A stretch of DNA of 64,000 nt. It comes from Pegea sp. RAD2-039. Lineage: Eukaryota > Chordata > Thaliacea > Salpida > Salpidae. The position numbers and the translations under genes were made by a program. Below are positions 39,174 through 50,073 of the stretch, piece after piece; position 1 is the stretch's first letter; every line of letters begins with the position of its first letter. The notes under the pieces are model-generated. The model was given only the letters and a program-made list of their open reading frames with translations, had not been told where the DNA came from and searched no databases. The stretch is from contig JAQGEQ010000299.1 in assembly GCA_034620365.1 (NCBI GenBank), positions 372,001 through 436,000 on the forward strand, given 5' to 3'.

Positions 39174-42100
39174 TCAAATTTTGCTCCTGGAAGATTGCTT
39201 ATTCAACTGAACCCACAAATGAATATCAGGGTTACCATGGTTGTGAACAAGACCAACTAACATTACACTTGGTTTCCAGTGAGCTTCCAAACCTTTAGAA
39301 AGATTCCATCTCTCTTGAATAGCTTTTAATACAACTGGTAACCCTGAAGTGAAATAAAATCGATTTTTAAACAAGAAAATTGTTATTTTTAAAACAAACC
39401 TATGACATGGGCATAGTACATGGGCCCCCCGGTAAATCTGGGCCATCCCATGCCACTGATCCAAGCAAGATCAATATCCAGTGGAGAGGAAGACACACTC
39501 TCATCTAAGATTTTAAATCCTTCGTTTATCATCGGATACAGCATCCTCATTAAGATTTCCTAAGAAAATAAAGATGTAGAAATCTTAAGAACAACAAAAG
39601 AGTCTCACTTGATCTTCTATGACTCGAGATTTAATCCCAAACTTCTTCCGGAAGTCTTCAATCATCTTCATCACTTCCGGATCAACCTCCGGAGGAGCAA
39701 AAGGAGCTGAATATTTAAACCATCCACGTAATCCACTCTTGTATCCTAATCTTCCAGATTCAACGATCATTTCTGTCATCGGGGAATACCTCATTCCATC
39801 TCTATCGAGACGCTTCATTGCACACAAATCTCGAAGGATCTAAAGACTCACCGAAGCCTTTCATCACTTCCTGGAGCTTGTTGGGATCGTAGAAGACCCT
39901 GCGCTTCCCGAACACGATAACCAACGTCATTTCCAGCCACATCAGTCACTTCAAACCGTCCCATCGGGAACCCAAACTTCCGCAGGACTCCATCTATCTA
40001 AAGATGTCAAAATCAGCAAATATTGACCACTAGAGGGCGTGTACTTGTTGAGGAGAGGCTCCTTCTTCTACAAGAAATTCGCTCTCAGTGAGAAAGTGAA
40101 CATACATCCGATTGACGACGAATCCTGAACAATTTCCGACAAGAATCTACGAAATTTCGACTCCAGTTTGGATTCTAAACTGTGACGTCACTCACTGTTG
40201 CTTTTCGCATTTGGAATCCGACCCACATCGCGGTGAGAAGCGTTTGCGGTGACGTCATCGCGCCTCTCACGTTCTCGAGTAGCTTCATTCGATGAGCAGG
40301 AGCAAAGAAATGCATCCCGATGACTTTAGAAGGTCGATGAGTCACTGAAGCAATCTGATCAATGTCCAAGAAGCTGGTGTTGGTGGCAAAGATCGTGGAA
40401 GGTTTACAGCTGGCATCCAGATGCCGAAAGACTTCTTTTTTTGCTTCTAAAGACTCGATGATTGCTTCTACGACCAAATCAACATCCTAATGTTCAAGAC
40501 TCATGAATCACAATTTCGAAATTTCACAAATTTCACTTTTAACTGATGAAATTGAGAAGATTTGATGAGTTGTGACGTCATCGAGTCCTTTTGTGAATCG
40601 GTGATGACTCCTGAAGATTTCATTTCATCGATCAGATGCAGGATCCTTTGAAATCCTTCCTCTAACTTCCCTTCATCAGCTTCCATGATATAGACCGGAA
40701 GATCTGATAAAGATCACACTAAAGATTGACTGGATCAAATGATGAAGACTCACTAAGTCGGAGGAAGCAGATTGTGATTGTGGATCCCATTGTTCCAAGA
40801 CCAATCACAGCAACTTTTGTAATCTTCTGAGGACTTCCAAAAGATGCAGAGATACCGTCGTGAGTCTTCCATTTCTTCAAAGATCTCTCAGAGAAAAAGA
40901 CATATCGGAGAGCTTTTGATTGATCTGCAATTAATCAAAGTCAGTTGGCAACAATTCACTTCACTTCGAACCGCTGGAACAAAGCTGAAGAAAAGTTTCT
41001 CTTTCAAGATCAAGTCCTTGTTGAAAGGAGCAAGATGCGGATGATTTTATGACGTCAAGACACACTAAAGGAGCTTCTGCTCCTCGCCACTTCCGTTTCG
41101 CTCTTTTCATCTGCTTTGAAAAAATCTCTTCTTTCTGCATCAGTGAACAAAATGACGAAAATGATTTTTTTCAAAACTGGCTCAAAAAGTTACATTTTCA
41201 GCTCCTTTCACCGGAAGATCGAGAAGACACGACTTCTTGCGTCCCGATGAGCAGAGATTTTGACATACAGTCATTGCATCTTCGTGTGACGTCACTATCG
41301 CGTCAATCGCGCCAGCAGCGAGCGCTTCAGATGCACTATAAAACTTCCCTACCAAAAATCGTCCAATCATAGCGTAGCTACATCACGTGACTTCCTACCT
41401 GATGTACATGACGTCATCGCACAATCGAGACCGATGAGACGCGGTAGTAGCTGTGTAGCACCTGCAGCTGGAAGTATTCCCAAGTTTATCTCCGGAAGAG
41501 CGAATTGGGAAGTTTCCATGGCAACTCTGTATCATGACCACGTGACTTCGGGCGGAAAAATTAAAAAAGAGATTTACCTGAATTGGCATCCTATCGCGAG
41601 CTCCACACCGCCACCAAGTGTCGCGCCTTCAGTCAAAGCAATCGTGGGTTTTGGGCATCGGGCTAGAAGCTGAACTAGCTGAAAACAGACAGAAATTAGA
41701 AAGATTTTTTTGGAATTTCCCAAAGTTTTGGAGGAAAAGATGAATACCATGCGGTTAGCAGCTGGGAACACTTTAAAGATGCCTCAAGTCTTTTAAGATT
41801 AAACTTTGACTCTTTGTGATCATAATGAATAAATTTTTCAAGACTTTCTAGAAGGTAAATAGCAAATAATAAGATAAAATAGTAAAGATGAAAAATTATT
41901 TGGCGAACGGCCATGCATATATGTGTCAGGGAAGAAATTATGAGAATCCAGTTGTTGCCTATGCAGCAGGATTCCACTGTCCACACCAACAAGGTTATAC
42001 AGCGGAATAGACGGACTGATGCAGCTACACCCGGCTGGCTTCACAGGAGCTTCCAGAACGACATTGAATATAGCGACCAACTGACTACAAGGTTCCAAAA

Positions 42101-43120
42101 GGGCTTAAAATTAAGAGTTTTGCACCTCCTAGAAGTGTTGTTATTAGCAGACTAACAGGACCCTTCTACCAGAGTTGAAAGATACATAAAGTTAAAGATG
42201 TTTCAAGATGAAAAAGAAAAAGTTTGCCAAATGATTTTAAAAGATTTGATCTTAAACTAAAAACTCTTTCATTGACAAGTAATCAAATTTAAACTGAAAT
42301 TTTACTTATTAAAAAAATGATTATTCAGATATCTTACATCTACGAGGTTAGGATAATTAGAATAAGATCCATTTTTGAATTCATTAATGTCAGCTCCACC
42401 AGAAAACAAATTATTTCTTCCTTTTAATATAATTCCGTGCACCTAAAAATATCTCTGTTAAATGATATTTAAGATAAAATCTAAAACATTTGGTTAAAAA
42501 TATGTAAAAGTCTGTTACATTTTGAAAAATGTTGAATTTCTTTATATGTGAATGATTTAAGATTACAAAATTCGAGCTTTCATGATTTAAAAACTCTACA
42601 AATATTATGAAAGACAAATCATTAAAAATTTCTACAATTTAAGTGTTTTCTATATAAACTATTACTAAATATGATTAGGTTGCAAAAACTATTTTAAAAT
42701 AAGTAATTTCATAGCTTTAATTTAAATGAGAAAATAAAACAGATTTTATCAGTTATTCTGATTTTAAAAGAGTATTATTTTAAAAGTTTGCAAAGAAAAA
42801 CTGAGAAAATTAGCTTGAAAAAGAACAAAAAACTGGTTTATAGATTGATAAAAACCAATAAAAATATATTTAGATTTATAATTAAAATTGTTTAATTGTA
42901 ATTAATTTAGTTACTTATTCAAAATATTTTTAATGATATATTGTTATCATTGAATAATAAAAGTAAAAAGTTAATGTGTGATAAAATTAGAAGTTCAAAT
43001 ACCATATCTCACATTGTCATTATTTTCCGCTTCCTTTATTTCATTTAGTAAATATAAACGAAGTTTAGATGATAATGCATTTACTGGTGGATTATCAAGA
43101 TATATCACTTTTAAATTCAT
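39174..43120 (-). CDS. EHHADH: Peroxisomal bifunctional enzyme: enoyl-CoA hydratase / 3-hydroxyacyl-CoA dehydrogenase
   Basis: Fourteen phase-consistent exons predict 713 residues (human 723): 43013-43120, 42338-42442, 41578-41678, 41399-41526, 41212-41348, 40972-41134, 40754-40924, 40537-40703, 40196-40486, 40045-40146, 39852-39997, 39609-39801, 39400-39559, 39174-39343. It performs steps two and three of peroxisomal beta-oxidation. The hydratase part has NPPVNALSS, FSGGADI and both catalytic glutamates, E97 (GGGVELAIG) and E117 (ALPEINLG). The dehydrogenase part has the NAD motif GLGTMG (289-294), HFFAPAH with catalytic H419, E431 and the C-terminal module GWPRFTGGPMYYAH. The chain ends in SKI, a conservative PTS1 variant. 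Two in-frame TGA codons upstream of the ATG fix the start. The donor of exon 6 (G|GTTCGA) is weak, but the fit to the family is exact. Confidence 0.95.
41679..42337 (-). other. EHHADH: EHHADH intron 2 with a GC-richer insertion
   Basis: Exons 2 and 3 join directly with perfect family alignment (PNLVD then LVQLLARCPKP), so this 659 bp is intron. A block at about 41.91-42.16 kb is far richer in GC than the intron around it and is open for about 80 codons in one plus and one minus frame. I do not recognise the encoded peptides. It looks like a fragment inserted from elsewhere, possibly from a transposon, but no terminal repeats are seen. Confidence 0.45.
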
Positions 43121-44040
43121 GTTTCATCAAACTTTTAGACCTAAAAACAAAAAGCTTTTATTTTTATTAAATATTACCAAACAGCAATAGTTTCTACTTA
43201 AATTTCATTCAATTATTTTTATGGAAATTAAACATACTACTATAATTCCTTTAAAAAAATCACTACACAAAAATGAATAAAAGATCTACCTTATTATAGT
43301 TTGTAATCAAGGTATCCAGAAACATTTTTAAGGTCATTTGATATTTATTAGTAAATATATGTTTATACAGCTGACTCAGAAATTGTGTAAGACAATTTGG
43401 CTATAATTAGATTGGCTTGAAAAAGTGCGATGACAATTCTTTGAGATAGTTTATAATAGTTTAATATTATTGTGGTTTTTAAATAATTACAAGCTATTTA
43501 GATAACAGTGAAAATTGTATTATTTTATTTTTGTAAGAGCTTCAGTTTCTTTAATTTTACCAAATTATTTATAATCATATCTTTCGTAAGAGTAAAAATA
43601 AACTTTATATAAAACAGTAACTGTTAAAAGTATTTTAACACCTGGAGAACAACTTTTGTTGTTTTTTTGTCAAATTTATTTATACTTTGATTAAAAACTA
43701 AAAATGAGATTCAAGTTTATGTTTTTTTAATGAAAATGTTAAATAGTTTCAGCTAAGAATAAATTATGCTCGCCAGACAATTTTTAGAAATTATAATAGG
43801 TTTTAGTACATAGAAAGTTCTTGATTCAAAACTTTTGCTTCAGAGTTAGAAATAGTATTTCATATACTTTGTGTTCACAAAATACTTAAAGCTTTATTAA
43901 CAATATCTTTATTCAGAAAAAGATTAATCTTAAATTAATGAAGTAATAATAGGATATATTTCATTTACTTTTGAGACAATAGAAATAACATTTAGAAAAT
44001 TTTTTAATTTTTTAAGATAAAATATTATTGCAATACAAAA
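43121..44040. promoter_or_regulatory. Shared divergent promoter interval of EHHADH and the SLC49-like gene
   Basis: About 920 bp separate the start codons of the two head-to-head genes. The sequence is AT-rich, with no clear TATA, CCAAT or E-box motif that I can single out. Any regulatory call rests only on gene arrangement. Confidence 0.4.
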
Positions 44041-46261
44041 ATGGCATTTTTAAAAGGATGGCAATCTTACTTAATTGGATTTACTCATTTCATGAATATT
44101 TTCATTTCTTCAGTGGTAAGAATTTGACGTTAATTTTTCGAGCATCAAATTTATTCCGTAAATATATTTTTAACGTAATATTACTTTCATAAAATGTTAA
44201 TTACAACTTAAATACTTTCTTAAATTAATAAAATCGAGCCTTTACTTGCATATTATAATCTGCTGTTATAACCATAGTTAGAATTACTAATATTTGCTTT
44301 TCCACATATGCTTAAACAATTTTGCTTTAATTGAACAATTTTCCATTGCAGTCTTGGCTTTCTTTCACTCCAATAGCATACGCAACCGCTAATGAATTCA
44401 ATTGCTCTCTTAGTGATGTTAATAATCTTTCTGCTGTCTTTCTTTTATTTACTCTTATCATTGGACCTTTTGCCATTGTTATCATCGAAAAATTTGGATT
44501 GAACAAATCTCTATTAATCTCAACTTGGTTTATTTTACTTGGAACTCTGTTACGAACAATAAGGTGACTTAGTATACAAACTTGTTCTGGTATATTTGCA
44601 ATAAATTTTGCTGATTTAATTTTGATAATAACACTTTTCTGCACAAAAATATTCATTTTAAAAACTACTTTGCTTGAAATTTTATTTATAAAACTTTTTC
44701 TTAATTACGTCTTAGTGCTTTTGATGTTATCTATTCGGACGGAGAATCGAAACTCAACTACCGCTGGATGATGGTTGGACAGTCAATCGTTGCCATGGCA
44801 CTTCCATTGAGCTTGTTCTCGACAACAAAGACTACTGAGATGTACTTTACTGAAGGATCACAAAGCACTGTGAACACTTTCATAACTTTGGGTTTGTTGA
44901 TGATCCTTTAAAGACATTTTATGTGATTTGATGATTATTACAGGTACTTTAACTGGATTAATCTTTGTTGGAGCTGTTGCTCCAAGATTTGCGACCGCTA
45001 ATAGCTTCTCTATGTTTATCATGGTCATCTATATTTTGATTTAATTGATTCTGATTTGTTAATTCTTAAGTTCTTTGCAGCTTCCATTCATCTGGAGTTG
45101 TTTTAATACTTTGGGAGAAACAGCTCTTTTGTATTATTACGGGAAAAGTGAAAAGCAAGACAGTAAGGAGTCCGTGCGATCAGGATCTATATTAGCAGAC
45201 TTAAAAGTAAATCAAGAGATGATTTAAGAGCAAAAATTCTAAACTAAATTTGTATTTCAAGATTATTGTAACAAACAAGAGCGCTTGTGTCTTGATCTTT
45301 GTAGTTGGAGGTGGCTTAGGACTTATATCATCTCTAGCAATCCTTATTGAGCAGTTATTATGTCCTCTCGGTTATGATGAGGTGAGTTACTGGTGATTAT
45401 TTGCGGCGAGAATCTGAAATAGTTTGTAGGTTATAGCTGGTTACTCAGTAACAACTCTGACAGCTGCAGGAATCTTAGGTGCGTTTGTCATGGCGATAGT
45501 TGGTGATATGTCCCAACAATATTCACTTGTGATAAAAATGGCTTTTACTTGGGTCACATTTGGACTGAGCTTTTTTTGTTGGGTATTTAATAATATTTAT
45601 AATTATTATATTATTATTCAGATATTTCAATAATTATATAAATTTTTTAATTTATTTTAATGTCAGATAATGTGGCACAACATCGGGAATAAAATCGCGA
45701 TCGTGTTTGGATTAATCGGTATTTTTGTAATTGGAATCCTTCCAACTGGGATTCTTCTTGCCGTAGAGAGCTGTTATCCTGCAGGGGTGTCTCTTGTCAC
45801 TGGAATCATCCAACTAATTGGGTAAAGCCAATTTGTTTGTTGGTAGAAATATTCTGAGATCACGACTCCTGTTTCCAGGAATCTTCAAGGGATGATTTTC
45901 ACCGTCGTGATTCCAAAATTAGGGAAGAAGATGTCAAAAGAGTATGCAACGTTGGTGGGATCAGTCTGTAAGCCAGTCGGGAGTTCATCTGAATTTAACG
46001 GAGGTCTTGATATGAGCGGTGAGTTTTGTGATGATGAAAACACAACAAAATCAAGAAACTTCTTTTTCAGTTCCTGTTTCAGTTCTGACCATTTATGTTA
46101 CATTTTTGTGCTGCTTGTTACTTTTTTGTTTTAAACCAAAGTATAAAAGACGCCAAAATGTTAGATTAAATGAAAGAAAAATGTTTCTGAGTTTTGGTAC
46201 AATGAGAACGGATGTTTCTGTTGGTGGACGAAGTGAACAAAACTTTTTATCTAGTTTATAA
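44041..46261 (+). CDS. Major facilitator transporter, SLC49-like (MFSD7/DIRC2/FLVCR group)
   Basis: Ten exons predict 475 residues: 44041-44115, 44352-44563, 44716-44891, 44944-45023, 45081-45206, 45262-45381, 45430-45582, 45667-45821, 45879-46018 and 46071-46261. All junctions keep phase; the donor after exon 4 (ATG|GTCATC) is weak. The chain is almost wholly hydrophobic segments, as expected for about 12 helices, with a cytosolic loop near YGKSEKQDSKESVRSG. WLSFTPIA in helix 1, the CPLGYDE loop before helix 8 and ESCYPAGVSLVTG in helix 11 match the SLC49 family (compare ECSFPVGEGAATG). FLVCR members export choline or haem-related substrates, while MFSD7-like proteins are poorly characterised, so the substrate is unknown. 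The gene is divergent from EHHADH, with no evident functional link. Confidence 0.86.
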
Positions 46262-49200
46262 TAACACCAAATATAAAAACTTTCTATTTTGACATTCCGT
46301 CTATTTTCTGCATAATTGTTATCTTAACAATTTCTTATTTTCAATTATTGTTATATTACTTTTCTTATTTTATACCAACATTTTTTTTGAAATACAATTT
46401 TTTTTTATTTAAAAAAGTTTATATTATTCAAAGTCGTTATTTGTCACCAGACCTTTAGCTTTAAAACTAGTTCAAGTAAAAATACTTCACCATATTTAAT
46501 TAAACTTCTCAACACAATTTACTAAATGTAAAGTTTGTTCCTGATCCGAACCCTGATTAAATCGAATAAATGATAAACTTATGTTTTTCTTCCTTTTAAC
46601 TTTAATGTTAGTTTCAATATAGAAGAATTTGTTTTGTTATAATATTAACAAGTCAGTATCAGTTATTAAATAAATAATATTGTTATTAAAATAGTTATTA
46701 GAATTAAAGAAATAATTATTCTAAATTTATTACGTTCATTTAAAAATGTTTAATCTTTAACTGAAAGAAAACCAACACTTTAATTGTATATTTGAATATC
46801 AGTTTTATCAACTAGCTCTTTCCTCTACGAGATTAGGTTGATTTAAAAAATATCCTATACTTTAATAATACAACTTATTTTCTTTGTTTGAATTTGTAAA
46901 AAGCTTTTGTAAAAGAATTGATTTTTATTGATTAGATAAAATGAAATTTAACTCCTAGTTGACAAATTTAATTTATTTGAATTTTTTGTTTTTATTTGCT
47001 AAAAATGTTATTGAAGATAATCTTAAGATCAAAATTTGTGAATTGATAAGATCTAGGAGGGTTTTGAAATGCTTTGATTTTTATATAATTGTTTGGTAAA
47101 ATTTTGTGTAATTTTAGAAGCGTTTAACAAAACAGATAAATTCACATTTTTGCAAATTCTGCGAAATCAATGAATACCAGAAAATAAACAAATTTGTTAG
47201 TTTATATTTTTTAAGAATATTCTGTTTTAATCATAACAAACAATTTTTTTTAATATTTGAGATAAAAATATAAACTTATAAATATCAATATAAATACAAA
47301 TAGATATCAAAAACTTGGTACTTTTTATGTTTCAAAAATAATTTTATTTCTAATTTGTATATTTGATCTATAACTTATGCTGTTGAAATGTTCCTATTTT
47401 ATTTGTTTTCAGAAAAATAAACTCAAATAAAATGATTAAATTAAAAATTAAACTTTTTAAAAAGTGAACTAAAACCATCATAAACCTTTTGATAAAATTG
47501 TATAGTTTTTGATTTTTTATATTTGTAACTAGATATTAAAATAGTTATTTTTTAAAGTATGACAAAACTTTGTAATTAGTAAGGTTTTTAAATAAAAAAC
47601 GATTTCAAATAAGTTAAAGTCATCTAGAGAAAGAGTTATTATATTTTCTTTTTATTTCTATGCTTTCATTTCTAAACCTTGATCTAAAACCTCAGAATTT
47701 TTTCAAATATCAATTTAGTTTTTATTTAAAGGATTGTAAGATTTCCAAATAGCTCTGCTTATTGAATTATTATCATTTGTACATTTTCTTTTATAAATTA
47801 GACTATATTGTTAAGCTTTTTTTGTTTATTTAATTTATATTGAAAGTAATTTAATAAAAATTATCTTATTTTAAACTGAAAACGAATTTTCTTGAATTAA
47901 TCAAAATTTTTAAATTGTTTTCCAACAAAAATATTTGAACAAATTCAAGCTTAAAAGAGTGATTGGAGAATAAAAAAATAATGATAAAACAATTTTCAGC
48001 AGTAATTTAATTGAGGTATAAGCTTAATGTTACTTAAAACGATATCTCATTCGTTAATTTAAAAAAATTTCAATAAAATGCTTTTTAAGTCTTTAAGCAA
48101 TTTCTAGAAATTCTATCTGCTGTAATTAGAGTTACAAGTTTAGCGCGTCATTATGACGCTATTACTATAAATTTATATCTATTTATTTTTGTCTTTTCGA
48201 TTTATAAGATTTTTATCTTAAAATTTATCAAATAAATTGATAAATTTAAGAATTATTTTGAGTTATAACCGGATATAGAGCAAACTGCTGGAAATGTGTC
48301 TAAAATAATTTATTTAAATTATTAAAGTAAATGTCTCAAACTTTAAAGAAACTGAAATATTATTAAATGTAACAAATTTTAGCATCCATCATTTTTTTAA
48401 GTCATAAAATTGATTTCTTCAATTTTAGAAGCTTTCCATAATTTTTTACCTAAATTATTTGTATTTAAAAAAATTAATTTTACAACATTAGCAACTATCT
48501 ACGTAAAAATGTATTTGCTATATCTTCATAGATCTTCTAATCTTTTGTTAATAGTTTTAGAATAAATCGATAATTTTACACTGACAACTTAAGATGGAAA
48601 ATTCAATTATTAAAGATTCAACTGGGTTCAAGTTAGATCCAAGCAGTACAGAACCCAAATAACTTTGATGGCTGTTTAAAAAAATTTTTAAATTCGGACT
48701 ACAACCTGACTACAATTGACTTTAATAAAAACTAAAACTATTGCTAATGAAATTTTTCCTGTATCCAACTATCCTGTTAAACAAGCAAGTTAATGTAGCT
48801 TGTAAACTGATATCTAGGTATTTTAAAACACATTAGAGAAAATCAAACTGGCGTACGTAAGCAGATTTATTTATTGATTAGTTTAATTTCATTGATGGGT
48901 TTTGAGCAATCAAGTTTAATGAGAATTTCCGAGTCTTAAGTATTTAAAGTGATTTGGAAAAAGTTCTGTACATTGTCATTATCCTACCTGCATTATCAAT
49001 TATTCATTAATTGTTGGAAGTTTTAATTACAAACTTTACTTTCTGTTAAACTTTTTTATTGAGAAGTTTTACTTTCATGTAAAAGTATTTTAAGCAAACA
49101 TTTTTTACTTTCTTTTATTTTTCAGAAAACTAAAAAATTTCACGACAATTTACAAAACATCTAACTTAAAACAACATTTAAAAATTCTAATTACATTTGG

Positions 49201-49454
49201 CATTTATAAAAATACAAAATACAACAAGTTTTTCAAAATAATATGTGATAGTCAGTTGTTATATTGTTACTACTTTATGCAAGTTATCAAAAAGCTTGAA
49301 GGAAATTTGTATTTAAAGATTTTCGGATAAAATGGCTTTTTTTTTTGGTTATCAAAACAGTAAGCAAGAAAACAAATTTATGAAATAAATTTTCAAGCTT
49401 GATTTATGAGTTTTGAAAACAAAAAATGAAATTTACAATTAAATACGAAAAGGT
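46262..49454. other. AT-rich intergenic desert
   Basis: No reading frame or repeat is recognised. A perfect inverted repeat GCGTCAT-T-ATGACGC lies at 48145-48159 in otherwise featureless AT-rich DNA. Confidence 0.5.
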
Positions 49455-50073
49455 CTACCAGCCGTTTAAAAGTGATGAATGAACAGTTTCTTCACCCACG
49501 CAGATATCTTCACTTTTCTTAATTCTTGGTATGCTTATTTTCAGCTTTTTTGTGTCTCTTGTTAAATTTGAAGAAATGGTTTCATCCAAATCTTCTGAGT
49601 TTTGTCGGAGAAGTTTTTGACTGTTTGACTCCTAATCAAAAAAAATATTGTTTGAAACAAAATAATTAATTTTTATAATTCTAAAATACAATTTATATTT
49701 GATAATTAGTCGAAATATTTATCTACATTCTAAAATCAACAAATCTTGTGCTTGTATATAATATCAAAATTAGATTTTAAACAACAAAAAATGAAATAAC
49801 AAACATAATTTAATGTTGTTAAAAAAGTTCAGTTGATTAAATCTTAACTAACTAAAAACACAAGAAAATATTTCAAACAATTTTGTAATCTAATAATAAT
49901 TTGAATAAATAGAAATAATAAATAAATAAAAACTATCAAAAAGTCCTTACTGAAGTCTTCACAAATGTCTTTGAAATCAGCAAAGATCTTATTCTAGAGA
50001 TTATATTGTTCTCATTCCGTCCCTCGTTTCTCATCCTCTTCCAACTTTGATCTGTCTTACTATTTGAAGTCAT
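49455..50073 (-). CDS. Unrecognised 99-residue protein, two exons
   Basis: Exon 1 (49951-50073) starts at ATG and encodes 41 residues. After a GTAAGG donor and an acceptor TTTGATTAG, exon 2 (49455-49631) encodes 58 residues and a TAG stop. Both junctions are phase 0, the intron is 319 bp, and both exons are GC-richer than the surrounding desert. The product is basic and polar, with KTFVKTSESNSQ across the junction, an acidic patch NSEDLDETISS and a basic segment KLKISIPRIKK. No signal peptide, membrane segment or known domain is visible. The function is unknown; composition suggests a soluble, perhaps largely disordered, phosphorylated protein, which is inference. More exons could exist upstream. 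Confidence 0.55.

Noticed and set aside
39852..39950. Alternative frame through EHHADH exon 11 (KRRVFYDPNKLQEVMKGF)
   Set aside because: It reads plausibly but ends in a stop and breaks the family alignment; using the acceptor at 39802 restores the frame exactly.
44327..44656. 109-codon minus-strand frame
   Set aside because: It is the antisense shadow of SLC49-like exon 2.
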